DNA of 59,512 bases from Clostridiales bacterium UBA1752. Lineage in GTDB: Bacteria; Bacillota; Clostridia; Oscillospirales; CAG-382. The stretch spans positions 1 to 59,512 of the forward strand of contig DCHM01000009.1 in the NCBI GenBank assembly GCA_002314835.1, given 5' to 3'. Below, piece by piece: positions 22,973 to 31,916 of the stretch; positions within the stretch are counted from its first letter, which is position 1; every line of letters starts with the position of its first letter. Made by a program: the position numbers and the translations under genes. Below the pieces are notes generated by a model. That model made no database searches. It had not been told where the DNA came from and saw only the letters and a list, made by a program, of their open reading frames with translations.

Positions 22973-24532
22973 ATGAAAATAAAAATCTCTGTATGCCTTT
23001 TGATAATAACTCTGCTCTTGGCGTCCTGCACGCAGAGCACCGAGATTTCGGAGGCGGAATCTATCGAAAGCGCGGTCTCCGATACGACGTCAGAGCCGCA
23101 AAAAGAGGACGAGTATATGCAAAACCTTATCGCAAAATGGACCTTTGACAACATAGACGGCGGCGTAGTCAAGGACGTAGCAGGAGGTCACGACGCCACG
23201 GTTGCGGGCAATCCCGAGATAGTCACCGACGGCGAGCACACAGGCATACGCCTCGCGGCGGTCGGCGACCACCTGAGCGTTGACGACTTTGCCGATTTTA
23301 ATTTCGGAGCAACCGACAGCTTTACGCTGACGGCGACCTTTAAGTGGAGCGGCAACCTCGTATATAACTGGGGCTGGCCCTGCATTTTTAACCGCGGACT
23401 TTCGGAAGGTCTGCAGCAGTACGAGTACTACGGCTACTGGATAGACCCTTCGAGTCAGATATTCCAATTCGGCACTACCAACCCAAGCGGCGGCTGTCGC
23501 AATCTGTCTGCCGACAGACCGTTATCGACCGAATGGCACACTGCAAAGATAGTGCAGGACGGCGCAAAAGGCACTATGAAGTGCTATATCGACGACGTAC
23601 TGCTCGCCGAATCACCTGCCATCAGCGCAGACAGCACCGCAGGACTTTTTATAGGCTACAACGGCGCGGATAACGAAGCCTCGCAGTTCCTCGGCATCAT
23701 AGACGAAATCGCGGTTTACAACACGGCGGTCAAGGTCTATGAGCAGCCCAAAAAACTTTACAAGACGACCTCCGATATGGAGTATCACACATACACCTAT
23801 CATTCGGAAATACTGGATACCGACATAGTTTATCCTTACCGCGTTTACTATCCCACCGATTACGATATAAACAGCGACAAAAAATATCCTCTGCTGCTAT
23901 TCCTCCACGGTCACGGCGAAACGGGCACCGACAACGAAACGCAGCTTACGGTAGGCGGCGGCTCGGTTATGCTGATAAACAACCTCATAGAACGCGACAA
24001 CTGCATCATTATAGCGCCTCAGTGTCAGCACGCACCCGTGCAGGTCGAGGGCATAGGCGAATATTCGCCCGAGTGGGTATCATTCGGCGAAAACTGGATG
24101 CAGGGCGCAAGGCAGGACCTGCCCGAAATAGCAGGCGCAGGTATGTACGCCGTGCTCGACATTATGGATATTTACCTGTCGGACGACAAGGTGGATAAGG
24201 ACAGGATATACGTTTCGGGCATTTCGATGGGCGGCTTTGGCACATGGGAAATCATCGCGCGCGAGCCGGATATGTTCGCGGCGGCAATACCGCTGTGCGG
24301 AGGCGGCATCATAAACAGTGCCGAGGACATCAAGGACGTTGCAATCTGGGCATTCCACGGCTTAAACGACGACTGCGTACCCGTCAGCGGCACGCAGGAT
24401 ATGGTGGAGGCGCTCCAAAAGGTCGGCGGCAATATAAAGGCGACTTATTTTGAGGGCGTAGGTCACGCCGTATGGGTCAACGCCTACAATACCGAAGGGC
24501 TTATAGACTGGCTCCTCGAACAGCATAAGTAA
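22973..24532 (+). CDS. Secreted lipoprotein esterase with LamG-like domain
   Basis: A 519-residue lipoprotein: lipobox LASC at about residues 14-17, a short Ser/Glu linker, a concanavalin/LamG-like sandwich at about 45-240 (IAKWTFDNIDGGVVKDVAGG, FTLTATFKWSG, HTAKIVQDGAKGTMKCYIDD), then an alpha/beta-hydrolase of the 'predicted peptidase'/feruloyl esterase type (about 275-519). The nucleophile Ser is in YVSGISMGGFGTWE, the acid Asp in FHGLNDDCVP and the His in EGVGHAVWV. It probably removes ester groups from plant or host polysaccharides held by the binding domain. ATG 22973 follows AAAGGGGG; the longer frame has only a TTG start lying in the promoter. Confidence 0.88.
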   Translation: MKIKISVCLLIITLLLASCTQSTEISEAESIESAVSDTTSEPQKEDEYMQNLIAKWTFDNIDGGVVKDVAGGHDATVAGNPEIVTDGEHTGIRLAAVGDHLSVDDFADFNFGATDSFTLTATFKWSGNLVYNWGWPCIFNRGLSEGLQQYEYYGYWIDPSSQIFQFGTTNPSGGCRNLSADRPLSTEWHTAKIVQDGAKGTMKCYIDDVLLAESPAISADSTAGLFIGYNGADNEASQFLGIIDEIAVYNTAVKVYEQPKKLYKTTSDMEYHTYTYHSEILDTDIVYPYRVYYPTDYDINSDKKYPLLLFLHGHGETGTDNETQLTVGGGSVMLINNLIERDNCIIIAPQCQHAPVQVEGIGEYSPEWVSFGENWMQGARQDLPEIAGAGMYAVLDIMDIYLSDDKVDKDRIYVSGISMGGFGTWEIIAREPDMFAAAIPLCGGGIINSAEDIKDVAIWAFHGLNDDCVPVSGTQDMVEALQKVGGNIKATYFEGVGHAVWVNAYNTEGLIDWLLEQHK

Positions 24533-24539
24533 ATAAAAA

Positions 24540-24581
24540 CCGACTGAAAAAGGCAAAAACCTGATTCAGTCGGATTTTTTT
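24540..24581 (+). terminator. Terminator of the esterase gene
   Basis: CCGACTGAA (24540-24548) pairs with TTCAGTCGG (24565-24573), followed by A and a run of T. Confidence 0.85.
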
Positions 24582-24586
24582 GGATG

Positions 24587-24642
24587 GATGAATTGCGCTA
24601 CGCGCATGAATTGTTGCTTCGCAACGTGGATTGCGTTATTCA
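24587..24642. repeat. Palindromic REP-like element
   Basis: GATGAATTGCGCTACGCGC is followed by ATGAATT and the hairpin GTTGC-TTC-GCAAC (24613-24625), then GGATTGCG. Alternating short palindromes and the repeated words GAATTG and ATTGCG resemble dispersed intergenic repeats of gut Clostridia. It lies between convergent genes and touches the stop codon of the next gene. A 12-bp match is found at 12610. Confidence 0.45.
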
Positions 24643-26427
24643 GTGTCTTCCCCACGGGTTGCCGCCGGGACCGCCCTGCTGACCGCCGCCGCCCTGCTGA
24701 CCGCCGCCCATGCCGCTTCCGCTACCGGTTACGGTATCTGTTACGGTGACGGTCTGAGTTTCGGTGCCCATTGTTACGGTATATGATTTGCCGACCTCAA
24801 TGTCGGGGTGAGAAATAACTACGTTTGAGTAAGCCTTGGCAGGCGTAAACTCGTATATCACTCCGTCGTCACCGCTGATACTAAACTTACTGCCGCCTGC
24901 GACGGTCTTTGACGTGCTGACCATAACCGAGCACTGAGTAGTGCCAGTGGTGGCGTTTTCCGCCATTCCCGAGCTGCCTGCGGCGACTACGATGCCGCCC
25001 GTGATAACCATACCGGATTCGTAGTCGAGCGCACCGTTGCCGTTATCGGTGGGGCCGCTGACGAGGAGTATGCCGCCCGAAACGGTTATGTCGCCGTTAG
25101 AATCCACACCATCACCGCTCGCGTTGACGTAAGTGATGCCGCCGCTGATGACCAAATGATAATCGCCTGCGTTGCTGCCGCCGCCAAAGGGATTAAAGCC
25201 CTGGCGCATACCGCCCTGAGTATCTGAGCCGCCTGCGGCATTGATGCCGTCGTCACTCGATACTATGCTGATTTCGCCGCCCGAAATATAGACGTTTTGA
25301 CCTTCGAGCCCTTCGTACGACTTGGTTATATCCAGCTTGCCGCCCGTGACGTAAACGTTGCCGTCAGAGTGCACGCCGTCGTCGCCCGACGACAGAGTGG
25401 TGTCACCGCCTGCAACAGTTAGCGTGCCTGCACAGTGGAGCGAGTCGTCTATCGAATCAATGACCGTCGTGCCGCTCAAAATCTGCAAGTCGCCGCCCGA
25501 TTTGATGCCCTTGCGGCTTACGGTGTCGTTATAAGACTTTGAACTGCCGTTGCCTGACGTGATATTGAGTACGCAGTTGCCGACGGTCACGAGATTAGTC
25601 GCGTGGATGCCGTCCTCACTGCTCGTGATGTTGATTATGCCGCCGTTTAGCGCGATATAGCCCTTTTCCGCGTCCTCGTCCTCGCTCGACTTGATGCCTG
25701 CGCCGCCTGCTTTTATCGTGACGACACTGCCCGATTCGACGCTTACGCTGTCCTTGCCCCTTACGGCGTTATCCGCCGCGGTGACGGTGAGCGAAGCACA
25801 TATTATCTTGATGTCGTTAGTTGACGAAATGCCGTTGTTGTAATTGCCTACGACAGTCAGCGAGCCGTTGCCCTTTACAGTTAAGTCGTCCTTTGACCAT
25901 ATACAGGCGTTTGCTTCGCCGCCGTATGTGTAGCTCGACGCGTCGGTGAGAGTCGAAACGCTCCCCTCGGGCACTATGACCTTGATGCGGTCGCTCGACA
26001 AGCCCTCGATAACGGGGCCGTCCTTGCTCGACAGATTTGCGTTATACAGAGCAATCTCTACCTGCTCGTCCTTTGATACGTTTACGCTTATGCGGCAGTC
26101 GTCGCACGAGCCGCTGACGGCGTAAACGCCTGCCTTGCTTATCGTGACGGTATTGCCGTCTGCAGTGGCTCCGGTGCCGCTGACAGTGACAGACGAGTCA
26201 AAGGTAATCCTGCAGTCGTACTCGCCGTCTATAACGCCGTCGTCTATCGTATCCTGGCTGAATTCCTGTGAAACAGATACGGTCTCGGGAGCATTTGCTC
26301 CGCTGTCCGACGTTTCGCCCGCACTTTTGGACGTTTCGTCCACGTGGCTTGTGGGTGCGATGCTTTTAACGCTGCACGAGCATAATATAATAGCGATAAC
26401 CGCCAGTAATAAGATTAGTTTTTTCAT
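24640..26427 (-). CDS. Cthe_2159-like (DUF4353) polysaccharide-binding lipoprotein
   Basis: A 595-residue lipoprotein (lipobox LCSC, about residue 17) with a Ser/Thr linker, then a long beta-helix of the Cthe_2159 family, which binds acidic polysaccharides such as polygalacturonate. Rungs repeat the pattern GDDGVHSDGNVYVTGGKLDI, SDDGINAAGG, DDSLHCAGTLTVAGG and SGDGVDSNGDITVSGG; these Asp-rich turns are the calcium and ligand sites in the family. The C-terminus is a Gly/Gln tail (GMGGGQQGGGGQQGG). ATG 26427 follows GGAGGTG and starts the signal peptide; the longer frame is not needed. Pairing with the neighbouring secreted esterase suggests a surface polysaccharide-use function. Confidence 0.88.
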   Translation of the reverse strand: MKKLILLLAVIAIILCSCSVKSIAPTSHVDETSKSAGETSDSGANAPETVSVSQEFSQDTIDDGVIDGEYDCRITFDSSVTVSGTGATADGNTVTISKAGVYAVSGSCDDCRISVNVSKDEQVEIALYNANLSSKDGPVIEGLSSDRIKVIVPEGSVSTLTDASSYTYGGEANACIWSKDDLTVKGNGSLTVVGNYNNGISSTNDIKIICASLTVTAADNAVRGKDSVSVESGSVVTIKAGGAGIKSSEDEDAEKGYIALNGGIINITSSEDGIHATNLVTVGNCVLNITSGNGSSKSYNDTVSRKGIKSGGDLQILSGTTVIDSIDDSLHCAGTLTVAGGDTTLSSGDDGVHSDGNVYVTGGKLDITKSYEGLEGQNVYISGGEISIVSSDDGINAAGGSDTQGGMRQGFNPFGGGSNAGDYHLVISGGITYVNASGDGVDSNGDITVSGGILLVSGPTDNGNGALDYESGMVITGGIVVAAGSSGMAENATTGTTQCSVMVSTSKTVAGGSKFSISGDDGVIYEFTPAKAYSNVVISHPDIEVGKSYTVTMGTETQTVTVTDTVTGSGSGMGGGQQGGGGQQGGPGGNPWGRH

Positions 26428-26462
26428 ACTTTTCACCTCCGATGCGGCAATAATAGTATGCG

Positions 26463-26482
26463 TCACTTAAACCTCACTTAAA
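26463..26482 (-). promoter_or_regulatory. 11-bp-spaced direct repeat upstream of the DUF4353 gene
   Basis: On the reverse strand TTTAAGTGA occurs twice with an 11-bp period (forward TCACTTAAA at 26463-26471 and 26474-26482), about 36 bases before the start codon. One-helical-turn direct repeats are the classic footprint of OmpR-type response regulators. It overlaps the terminator of the upstream operon. Confidence 0.4.
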
Positions 26483-26507
26483 AAAAGTTTCGGCAAAAGC
26501 CGAAACT
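26480..26507 (-). terminator. Terminator of the RNase J-SDR-WYL operon, overlapping the stop codon
   Basis: A 9-bp stem AGTTTCGGC/GCCGAAACT with loop AAAA. On the reverse strand it ends in a T run (26481-26486). The stem includes part of the WYL gene stop codon. Confidence 0.85.
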
Positions 26508-27468
26508 ATTTGTATATTTCCGCATTTTTTTGTGCGAGCGCCTTGATTCGGGCTGCCGTTTCGGGTGGGTCTATCACCTTGATGTCGCCGCCAAAGCTCA
26601 TTATCCAGCCGAGGAATATAGGCGACGGCACCACGCTCACCGTGACAAAAAAGCTGCCCCTGCCGCTGTTTAATATCGGCAGTCTGCCGAATCTGTCTAT
26701 GATAACGCCGAGCTTGTCAGACGCGACCTCGAGCCTTACGCTGACGCTCTCTCCGCCGAACATACCAAAGGTCTTGCCCGTCGCCTTTGAATATTCGTCG
26801 CCGCCCTTGCGTCCGACTCTCACCGTTTCGATAGCCGCTATCTTGTCAACGCGGTAGTTGCGCAAACCGTGCACCTGCTCGTCGTACGCCGTGAGATAAT
26901 AAAAACCGTCGTCGAACCTCAGCGCCCACGGCGAAACGATATGCTTTTGACCGTTGCGCCTCGGCACCATTTCCACACTGCCGTCCTTGACGGCGTAGGT
27001 ATAATAAGTAAAGCTTATCGCATTGTCGCCGAAGATGGCGTTTTGCAATGCGTCCACCGTGTTATAGACTTTTTCGTTTACGGTTTTGACGCTCGTCTGC
27101 ATGGTACGCGCCTCGAGCGAAGCACGCTCGGATTTCGGTGCAAAGGCGGCGAGCTTTTTGACGAGGACGGCGGTCTTTTTTTCGGTAATAAAGCTCGACG
27201 AAAGCACGCTGTCTATCAGCAGTCTCAGCTCGACGGTCTCAAACTCCCTCTCGCCGAGAAAACAGCCCTTTTCGGTGCGTATAATATCAAAGCCGTAGGA
27301 TTCGAGCGTTTGCAGGTCGTCGTAAATGCTCTTGCGCTCGGCACTGATGCCCTGCAGTGACAGAGCGTTAATAATCTGCGTGGCGTTTAGTGGGCGCGTT
27401 TCGTCCGTGTCACGCAGGATATCGAGTAAATATAAGAGCTTTAGCTTTTGCCCGTACGACTTTGACAT
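26506..27468 (-). CDS. WYL-domain transcriptional regulator (HTH plus WYL)
   Basis: A 320-residue regulator: an N-terminal winged helix (residues about 8-65, LYLLDILRDTDETRPLNATQ, ISAERKSIYDDLQTLESYGF), a middle WYL domain (about 140-230, ISFTYYTYAVKDGSVEMVPR, HIVSPWALRFDDGFYYLTAY) and a C-terminal WCX region (about 235-320). WYL domains bind nucleotide or nucleic-acid ligands and often control stress or defence genes. GGAGG precedes ATG 27468, which sits one base after the SDR stop; the genes are translationally linked. Its targets are unknown; no defence cassette lies alongside. Confidence 0.9.
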   Translation of the reverse strand: MSKSYGQKLKLLYLLDILRDTDETRPLNATQIINALSLQGISAERKSIYDDLQTLESYGFDIIRTEKGCFLGEREFETVELRLLIDSVLSSSFITEKKTAVLVKKLAAFAPKSERASLEARTMQTSVKTVNEKVYNTVDALQNAIFGDNAISFTYYTYAVKDGSVEMVPRRNGQKHIVSPWALRFDDGFYYLTAYDEQVHGLRNYRVDKIAAIETVRVGRKGGDEYSKATGKTFGMFGGESVSVRLEVASDKLGVIIDRFGRLPILNSGRGSFFVTVSVVPSPIFLGWIMSFGGDIKVIDPPETAARIKALAQKNAEIYK

Positions 27469-27469
27469 A

Positions 27470-28171
27470 TTACAGTCCTCCGTTTACGTCCAAAACGGCT
27501 CCCGTGATATAAGACGCCTCTGCGGAAGCCAAAAAGTATATGCTGCGAGCGATTTCGGACGCCTCTGCCATACGCTCGAGCGGTATGCCGTCCGTAAAAT
27601 CCACTATATCGCTGTACGAAAGGTCGCCGTTCATATCGGTATCGACTATGCCGGGGCAAACGCAATTTACGCGTATGCCGCTCGGTCCGACCTCCTTGGC
27701 AAGCGCCTTGGTAAACCCGATGACGGCGGCTTTTGCGGTCGAATAATCGACCTCGCACGAGGCTCCGTCCCTGCCCCAGATAGACGAAACGTTGATGATA
27801 ACTCCGTCCTTGCGGTGCAAAAGGTGCGGCAACAAAAGCCTCGACGCCTCGACCGTGCCGTACAGGTCTGTCATATATATCTCTCTTGCCTGCTCGTCCG
27901 AAACGGCGTCAAACGGCAGTCTGAGAGCCACGCCGGCGTTATTGACGAGCACGCAGGCGTCGCTGTGTGCCTCTATCAGCTTTTTAAGCTCGGATTTGTC
28001 GGTAATATCACAGCAAAAAGGTATGATATTATCGCTTTGCAACGACTTTGCCGCACTTTCGTCCGAGCGGTAAACCGCGATGACCGTATAACCGTTTGCG
28101 GCAAAAAGCTCGCTGACCGCGCGTCCTATGCCGCGCGTGCCTCCCGTGACGATAACCTTTTTAATATCCAT
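27470..28171 (-). CDS. Short-chain dehydrogenase/reductase
   Basis: A 233-residue classical SDR. The cofactor motif is VTGGTRGIGRAV, NNAG is present in VLVNNAGVAL, and the active site is NVSSIWG with YSTAK. The C-terminus (YITGAVLDVNGGL) is that of FabG-like reductases. ATG 28171 was chosen because AGGA lies six bases upstream; it overlaps the RNase J end by eleven bases. A FabG-type ketoacyl reductase or a sugar/alcohol dehydrogenase are both possible; no other fatty-acid genes are nearby, so the former is not favoured. Confidence 0.88.
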   Translation of the reverse strand: MDIKKVIVTGGTRGIGRAVSELFAANGYTVIAVYRSDESAAKSLQSDNIIPFCCDITDKSELKKLIEAHSDACVLVNNAGVALRLPFDAVSDEQAREIYMTDLYGTVEASRLLLPHLLHRKDGVIINVSSIWGRDGASCEVDYSTAKAAVIGFTKALAKEVGPSGIRVNCVCPGIVDTDMNGDLSYSDIVDFTDGIPLERMAEASEIARSIYFLASAEASYITGAVLDVNGGL

Positions 28172-29942
28172 AAACGTCCTGTGCAAATACCGTCATGATG
28201 ACGGGATTGCGTTTCATGCGCTGACCGAGCAGGCTGCCCAGCTCGTCGCGAATCTTGGTTTTGAGCGTAACGGGGTCGTTTACGCCCTTGCGTAAATACT
28301 TCTCTATAATGCGAGTGACCTCGCCCTCGATTTCCTCAATGAGCTTTGAGTTTTCCTTGACGTAAACAAAACCCTTGGTGATTATTTCGGGCTTGGAAAT
28401 CAGCATTTCGTTTTCAAAATCGACCGTTGCGTTAATGACGATAAGTCCCGACTCGGATAGCTGCCTGCGGTCGCGCAGTACCGACGTGCCTACGTCACCT
28501 ACGCCGTTGCCGTCAACCAAAAGCTGTCCCGCCTCGACGGTGGTACCGTTGTGGACTGCACCCTTTTTGCCGAGCTCTATAACCCTGCCTATCTCGGGAA
28601 TGAGTATATTTTTGGGGTTCATGCCCATGCTCTTGGCAAGCCGAGCGTGAGCCACGAGGTGCTTATATTCTCCGTGAACCGGCACGAAATTTTCCGCCTG
28701 AGAAAGGAAATGTATCAGCTTCAGCTCCTCGCGGCAGGCGTGACCGCTGACGTGAACGCTGTCGTTGTACGCCGTGATAACCTCGGCACCGCGCTTGGAA
28801 AGCTCGTTGACGACGTTGGTTATCAGCTTTTCGTTGCCGGGGATGGAGGACGACGACAGTATAACGAGGTCGCCGCTCGTTATGGCTATTGCCGAATGCT
28901 CGCCGAAAGCCATTCGGTAGAGCGCACTCATAGGCTCACCCTGCGAGCCGGTGGTGACGAGCACTGTTTTTTCGGGCGGATAGTGCTTGAGGTCGGCGCT
29001 GTCAATGAGCAGACCGTCGGGAATCTTGATATATCCGAGCTTGGTCGCCGCCTTCATGACGTTGAGCATCGAGCGGCCGAAGAGTGCGACCTTGCGTCCC
29101 TGCTTTTCGGCGGCATTCAGTATCTGCTGAATGCGGTGCACGTTGGTAGAGAAGGTAGCCACGATTATACGGCGCTCACAGCCCGTAAAAATGCGGTCGA
29201 ATGCGTCGGCTATCGTGCTTTCGCTCGGGGTGTAGCCGGGGTTCTCGACGTTGGTGGAATCGCACATCAAGAGCCTTATGCCCTTGGAGCCGAGCGCCGC
29301 GATGCGCGGCAGGTCTATCGGCTTTTGTCCCACGGGGGCAAAATCCACCTTAAAGTCGCCCGTGTGCAAAATCCTGCCTACGGGTGTCGAAATGCAAAAC
29401 GCCACCGCGTCGGGTATCGAGTGGTTTACGCCGATAAATTCGACGTCAAAGCACCCCTCGCCCACCGTTTCGCCTGGCTCTATGTCGATAAGCTCGGCGT
29501 TTTTGATGCCGTGCTCCTGCAGCTTGCCCTCGACTATGCCGAGCGTGAGACGCGTGCCGTAAACGGGCACGTTCAGCTCGTCGAGGAAATACGGCACGGC
29601 TCCGATGTGGTCCTCGTGTCCGTGGGTGAGGAAGAGTGCGCGCAGCTTTTCGCTGTTGTTTTTGAGATAAGTAAAATCCGGTATGACGAGGTCTATGCCG
29701 AGCATATCGCCTTCGGGGAAGGCTACGCCGCAGTCAACCACGATGATGTCGTCGCCGTATTCAAAGGCGGTCATATTCATGCCTATGCCGTCAACGCCGC
29801 CGAGGGGGATGATTTTGAGCACGTTTGAGTTGTCAATGCGCTCGGATTTTTGTTTTTTTGCCTTTTTGGGCTGTTTTGCCGTCTCGGGCTTTGCTTTGGA
29901 GAGCAGGCCGAGGGCTTTTTTGTCTTTTTTTGTCTTTGCCAT
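28161..29942 (-). CDS. rnj: Ribonuclease J
   Basis: A 593-residue RNase J, a 5' exo- and endoribonuclease central to mRNA turnover in Gram-positive bacteria. A Lys-rich N-terminal extension (about 45 residues) precedes the metallo-beta-lactamase domain with the zinc motif LTHGHEDHIGA. The beta-CASP part shows LLMCDSTNVENPG and VTTGSQGEPMSAL, and HVSGHACREEL is the conserved late His motif. ATG 29942 follows AGGAG by eight bases; the longer frame adds residues that cross the promoter. First gene of the RNase J-SDR-WYL operon and divergent from murA. Confidence 0.95.
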   Translation of the reverse strand: MAKTKKDKKALGLLSKAKPETAKQPKKAKKQKSERIDNSNVLKIIPLGGVDGIGMNMTAFEYGDDIIVVDCGVAFPEGDMLGIDLVIPDFTYLKNNSEKLRALFLTHGHEDHIGAVPYFLDELNVPVYGTRLTLGIVEGKLQEHGIKNAELIDIEPGETVGEGCFDVEFIGVNHSIPDAVAFCISTPVGRILHTGDFKVDFAPVGQKPIDLPRIAALGSKGIRLLMCDSTNVENPGYTPSESTIADAFDRIFTGCERRIIVATFSTNVHRIQQILNAAEKQGRKVALFGRSMLNVMKAATKLGYIKIPDGLLIDSADLKHYPPEKTVLVTTGSQGEPMSALYRMAFGEHSAIAITSGDLVILSSSSIPGNEKLITNVVNELSKRGAEVITAYNDSVHVSGHACREELKLIHFLSQAENFVPVHGEYKHLVAHARLAKSMGMNPKNILIPEIGRVIELGKKGAVHNGTTVEAGQLLVDGNGVGDVGTSVLRDRRQLSESGLIVINATVDFENEMLISKPEIITKGFVYVKENSKLIEEIEGEVTRIIEKYLRKGVNDPVTLKTKIRDELGSLLGQRMKRNPVIMTVFAQDVYGY

Positions 29943-29981
29943 ATATATTTCTCCTATTATAAACATAACTATACATATACT

Positions 29982-30010
29982 ATTATGTATCAACATACTA
30001 TTTTTGTCAA
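29982..30010 (-). promoter_or_regulatory. Promoter of the RNase J operon
   Basis: Reverse-strand TTGACA (30005-30010), 17 bp, CATAAT (29982-29987). Confidence 0.7.
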
Positions 30011-30036
30011 GTGCCAAAAGTTCGCATATAATATTA

Positions 30037-30064
30037 TTGACTTTTTCAAAAAAAATGGTATGAT
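30037..30064 (+). promoter_or_regulatory. Promoter of murA
   Basis: TTGACT (30037-30042), 16 bp, TATGAT (30059-30064), 39 bases before the start codon. Confidence 0.65.
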
Positions 30065-30103
30065 TAAAGTGTATATAAATATGTTTTACCGAAAGGTTTA
30101 TCT

Positions 30104-31369
30104 ATGGAAAGACTGTATGTCAACGGCGGCAAGCCGCTAAAAGGTACAATCGAGGTCGGCGGTATGAAAAACGCCGCACTGCCTATCCTGTTTGCCACCA
30201 TACTCATCGGTGACAAATGTATTATCGAAAATCTGCCCGAAATCAAAGATATAGATAACGCACTTAATATCATCAAAGCCATGGGTGCCAAGCTGCGCAA
30301 GCTCCGCAAGGGCGCGTGGGAAATCGACACCCGTGACGTAATACCCTGCTCGGCTCCCGACGAGCTGGCAGGCAAAATGAGAGCTTCGTACTACGTGCTC
30401 GGAGCAGAGCTGGCACGCTTTGGCAAGGCTTACACCGCCTGCCCGGGCGGCTGTGACTTTGGCAAACGTCCCGTTGACCAGCACATCAAGGGCTTTGAGG
30501 CGCTCGGCGCCACCGTCACGCAGGACGTGAGCGGCATACACTGCAACGCCGAAGGCGGTCTCACGGGCAATCAGATATATATGGACGTGGCGAGCGTCGG
30601 TGCCACGATTAACGTTATGCTCGCGGCTGCTACGGCAGAAGGTCAGACCGTCATCGACAACGCCGCGCGCGAGCCGCACATCGTTGACGTAGCCAACTTT
30701 TTAAACTCCTGCGGCGCCGACATCAGAGGCGCAGGCACCGAGGTTATCAAGATAAACGGCAAAAAAGACCTGCACGGTGAAACCTACGCTATCATCCCCG
30801 ATATGATAGAGGCAGGCACCTACATGGCGGCGGCTGCTGCCACGGGCGGCGACCTGACCGTTACCAACGTAATACCCAAGCACCTTGAAACCATCACTGC
30901 CAAGCTGCAGGAAATGGGCTGTGACGTCACCTCTGACGGTGACAGCGTGCGCGTCGTCGGCAATCTGCCGCTCAAAAAAGCGCGTATCAAGACGCTGCCC
31001 TATCCCGGCTTCCCCACGGATATGCATCCTCAGTTTTCGGTACTGCTCGCGATAGCAGAGGGCGAAAGCCGCATGACCGAAAGCGTTATGGAAAACAGGT
31101 TTAAGTACGTCGAGGAGCTACGCCGTATGGGCGCGGAAATCGAGGTTGACGAAAAAACCGCCATCATAAAAGGCGTGCCCGAGCTGCACGCCGCCACCGT
31201 GCGCGCCACCGACCTCAGAGCAGGCGCCGCAATGGTTATAGCCGCGCTCGCTACCAACGGCGGCACCTGGATAGACGACGTTTATCACATCGAACGCGGT
31301 TACGAGGATATGTGCGGCAAGCTCGTCGCCTGCGGCGCGGATATACGCAAGATTAAAGTCGAAATCTAA
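30104..31369 (+). CDS. murA: UDP-N-acetylglucosamine 1-carboxyvinyltransferase
   Basis: A 421-residue MurA, which transfers enolpyruvate to UDP-GlcNAc in the first committed step of peptidoglycan synthesis in the cytoplasm. GGMKNAALPILFAT carries the conserved Lys-Asn pair, and CPGGCDFGKRPVD the catalytic Cys targeted by fosfomycin (the Cys is retained, so it is not an Asp-type resistant variant). FPTDMHPQ and ALATNGGTWIDDVYHIERGY complete the family signature. GAAAGG precedes ATG 30104. Its stop overlaps the stop of the opposite-strand sigma-like gene by four bases, and no terminator separates them. Confidence 0.97.
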   Translation: MERLYVNGGKPLKGTIEVGGMKNAALPILFATILIGDKCIIENLPEIKDIDNALNIIKAMGAKLRKLRKGAWEIDTRDVIPCSAPDELAGKMRASYYVLGAELARFGKAYTACPGGCDFGKRPVDQHIKGFEALGATVTQDVSGIHCNAEGGLTGNQIYMDVASVGATINVMLAAATAEGQTVIDNAAREPHIVDVANFLNSCGADIRGAGTEVIKINGKKDLHGETYAIIPDMIEAGTYMAAAAATGGDLTVTNVIPKHLETITAKLQEMGCDVTSDGDSVRVVGNLPLKKARIKTLPYPGFPTDMHPQFSVLLAIAEGESRMTESVMENRFKYVEELRRMGAEIEVDEKTAIIKGVPELHAATVRATDLRAGAAMVIAALATNGGTWIDDVYHIERGYEDMCGKLVACGADIRKIKVEI

Positions 31370-31803
31370 CTTTCGAGCATACCGAATACCGCTATCGTAA
31401 ACATATCGAGCGCCTTTTTGCGGTCGGTGTATAAGCAACTCCTTTCGCGGTAATATTTATCGCACAGGTCCTCCGCAACGCCCTTGCGGTCATTTATAAA
31501 AAATTCGGTCAGCACGACTTTTTGATAGTCACTCAGCACGCTCATACCGATTTCTATCATCTGTAATTCACGCTCGACGACCTTGGTGCGGTGCGCACAC
31601 TCGGCTATGCGGTCTGTGATAGCCGCGAGCCTGTCCTGCCCGTCACCGTAGGCACGTGTATGCGGCATACCGTCGTATGTAGGCGACTTGCAGTCGGTAA
31701 GTGCGGCGTCGAGCTGCTCCCTTTGCAGTTCCAGCGACTTTACTGCCGCCTCGAGCTGCTTTTTACGTTTTAATAAGTCTTTTGCGAGTTGTCTGTAATC
31801 CAT
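31366..31803 (-). CDS. Orphan sigma-70 region 4-like protein (phage DUF1492/ArpU type)
   Basis: A 145-residue protein. The N-terminal half is a charged coiled coil (DLLKRKKQLEAAVKSLELQR), the middle carries SPTYDGMPHTRAYGDGQDRL, and the C-terminal 50 residues resemble sigma region 4 (VLSDYQKVVLTEFFIND, then YYRERSCLYTDRKKALDMF). Such proteins occur in phages and mobile elements as late-gene regulators. ATG 31803 follows AAAGGAG. No other phage gene is nearby; it stands alone, divergent from the corrinoid gene, with a promoter and SOS box upstream. Its function is unknown, and it could be a prophage remnant or a domesticated regulator. Confidence 0.8.
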   Translation of the reverse strand: MDYRQLAKDLLKRKKQLEAAVKSLELQREQLDAALTDCKSPTYDGMPHTRAYGDGQDRLAAITDRIAECAHRTKVVERELQMIEIGMSVLSDYQKVVLTEFFINDRKGVAEDLCDKYYRERSCLYTDRKKALDMFTIAVFGMLES

Positions 31804-31878
31804 TTCTCTCCTTTGCAATTTGCTCCTAAATCAAAGCTTCATCTAATAGGACACCCCTTTGGTGCCATCTGTGACGAC

Positions 31879-31907
31879 ATTGTAGCATCCCGAATATTGG
31901 TTGTCAA
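31879..31907 (-). promoter_or_regulatory. Promoter of the sigma-like gene
   Basis: Reverse-strand TTGACA (31902-31907), 17 bp, TACAAT (31879-31884). Confidence 0.75.
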
Positions 31908-31916
31908 TGAGCAAAA

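Noticed and set aside
26506..27468. WYL regulator as a marker of a defence island.
   Set aside because: Its neighbours are an SDR and RNase J, with no defence genes.
28551..29828. A 425-codon open frame on the forward strand opposite RNase J.
   Set aside because: It is a shadow of rnj, with an unnatural composition and no ribosome site.
30104..31369. MurA as a fosfomycin-resistant variant.
   Set aside because: The catalytic Cys is present in CPGGCDFGKRPVD.
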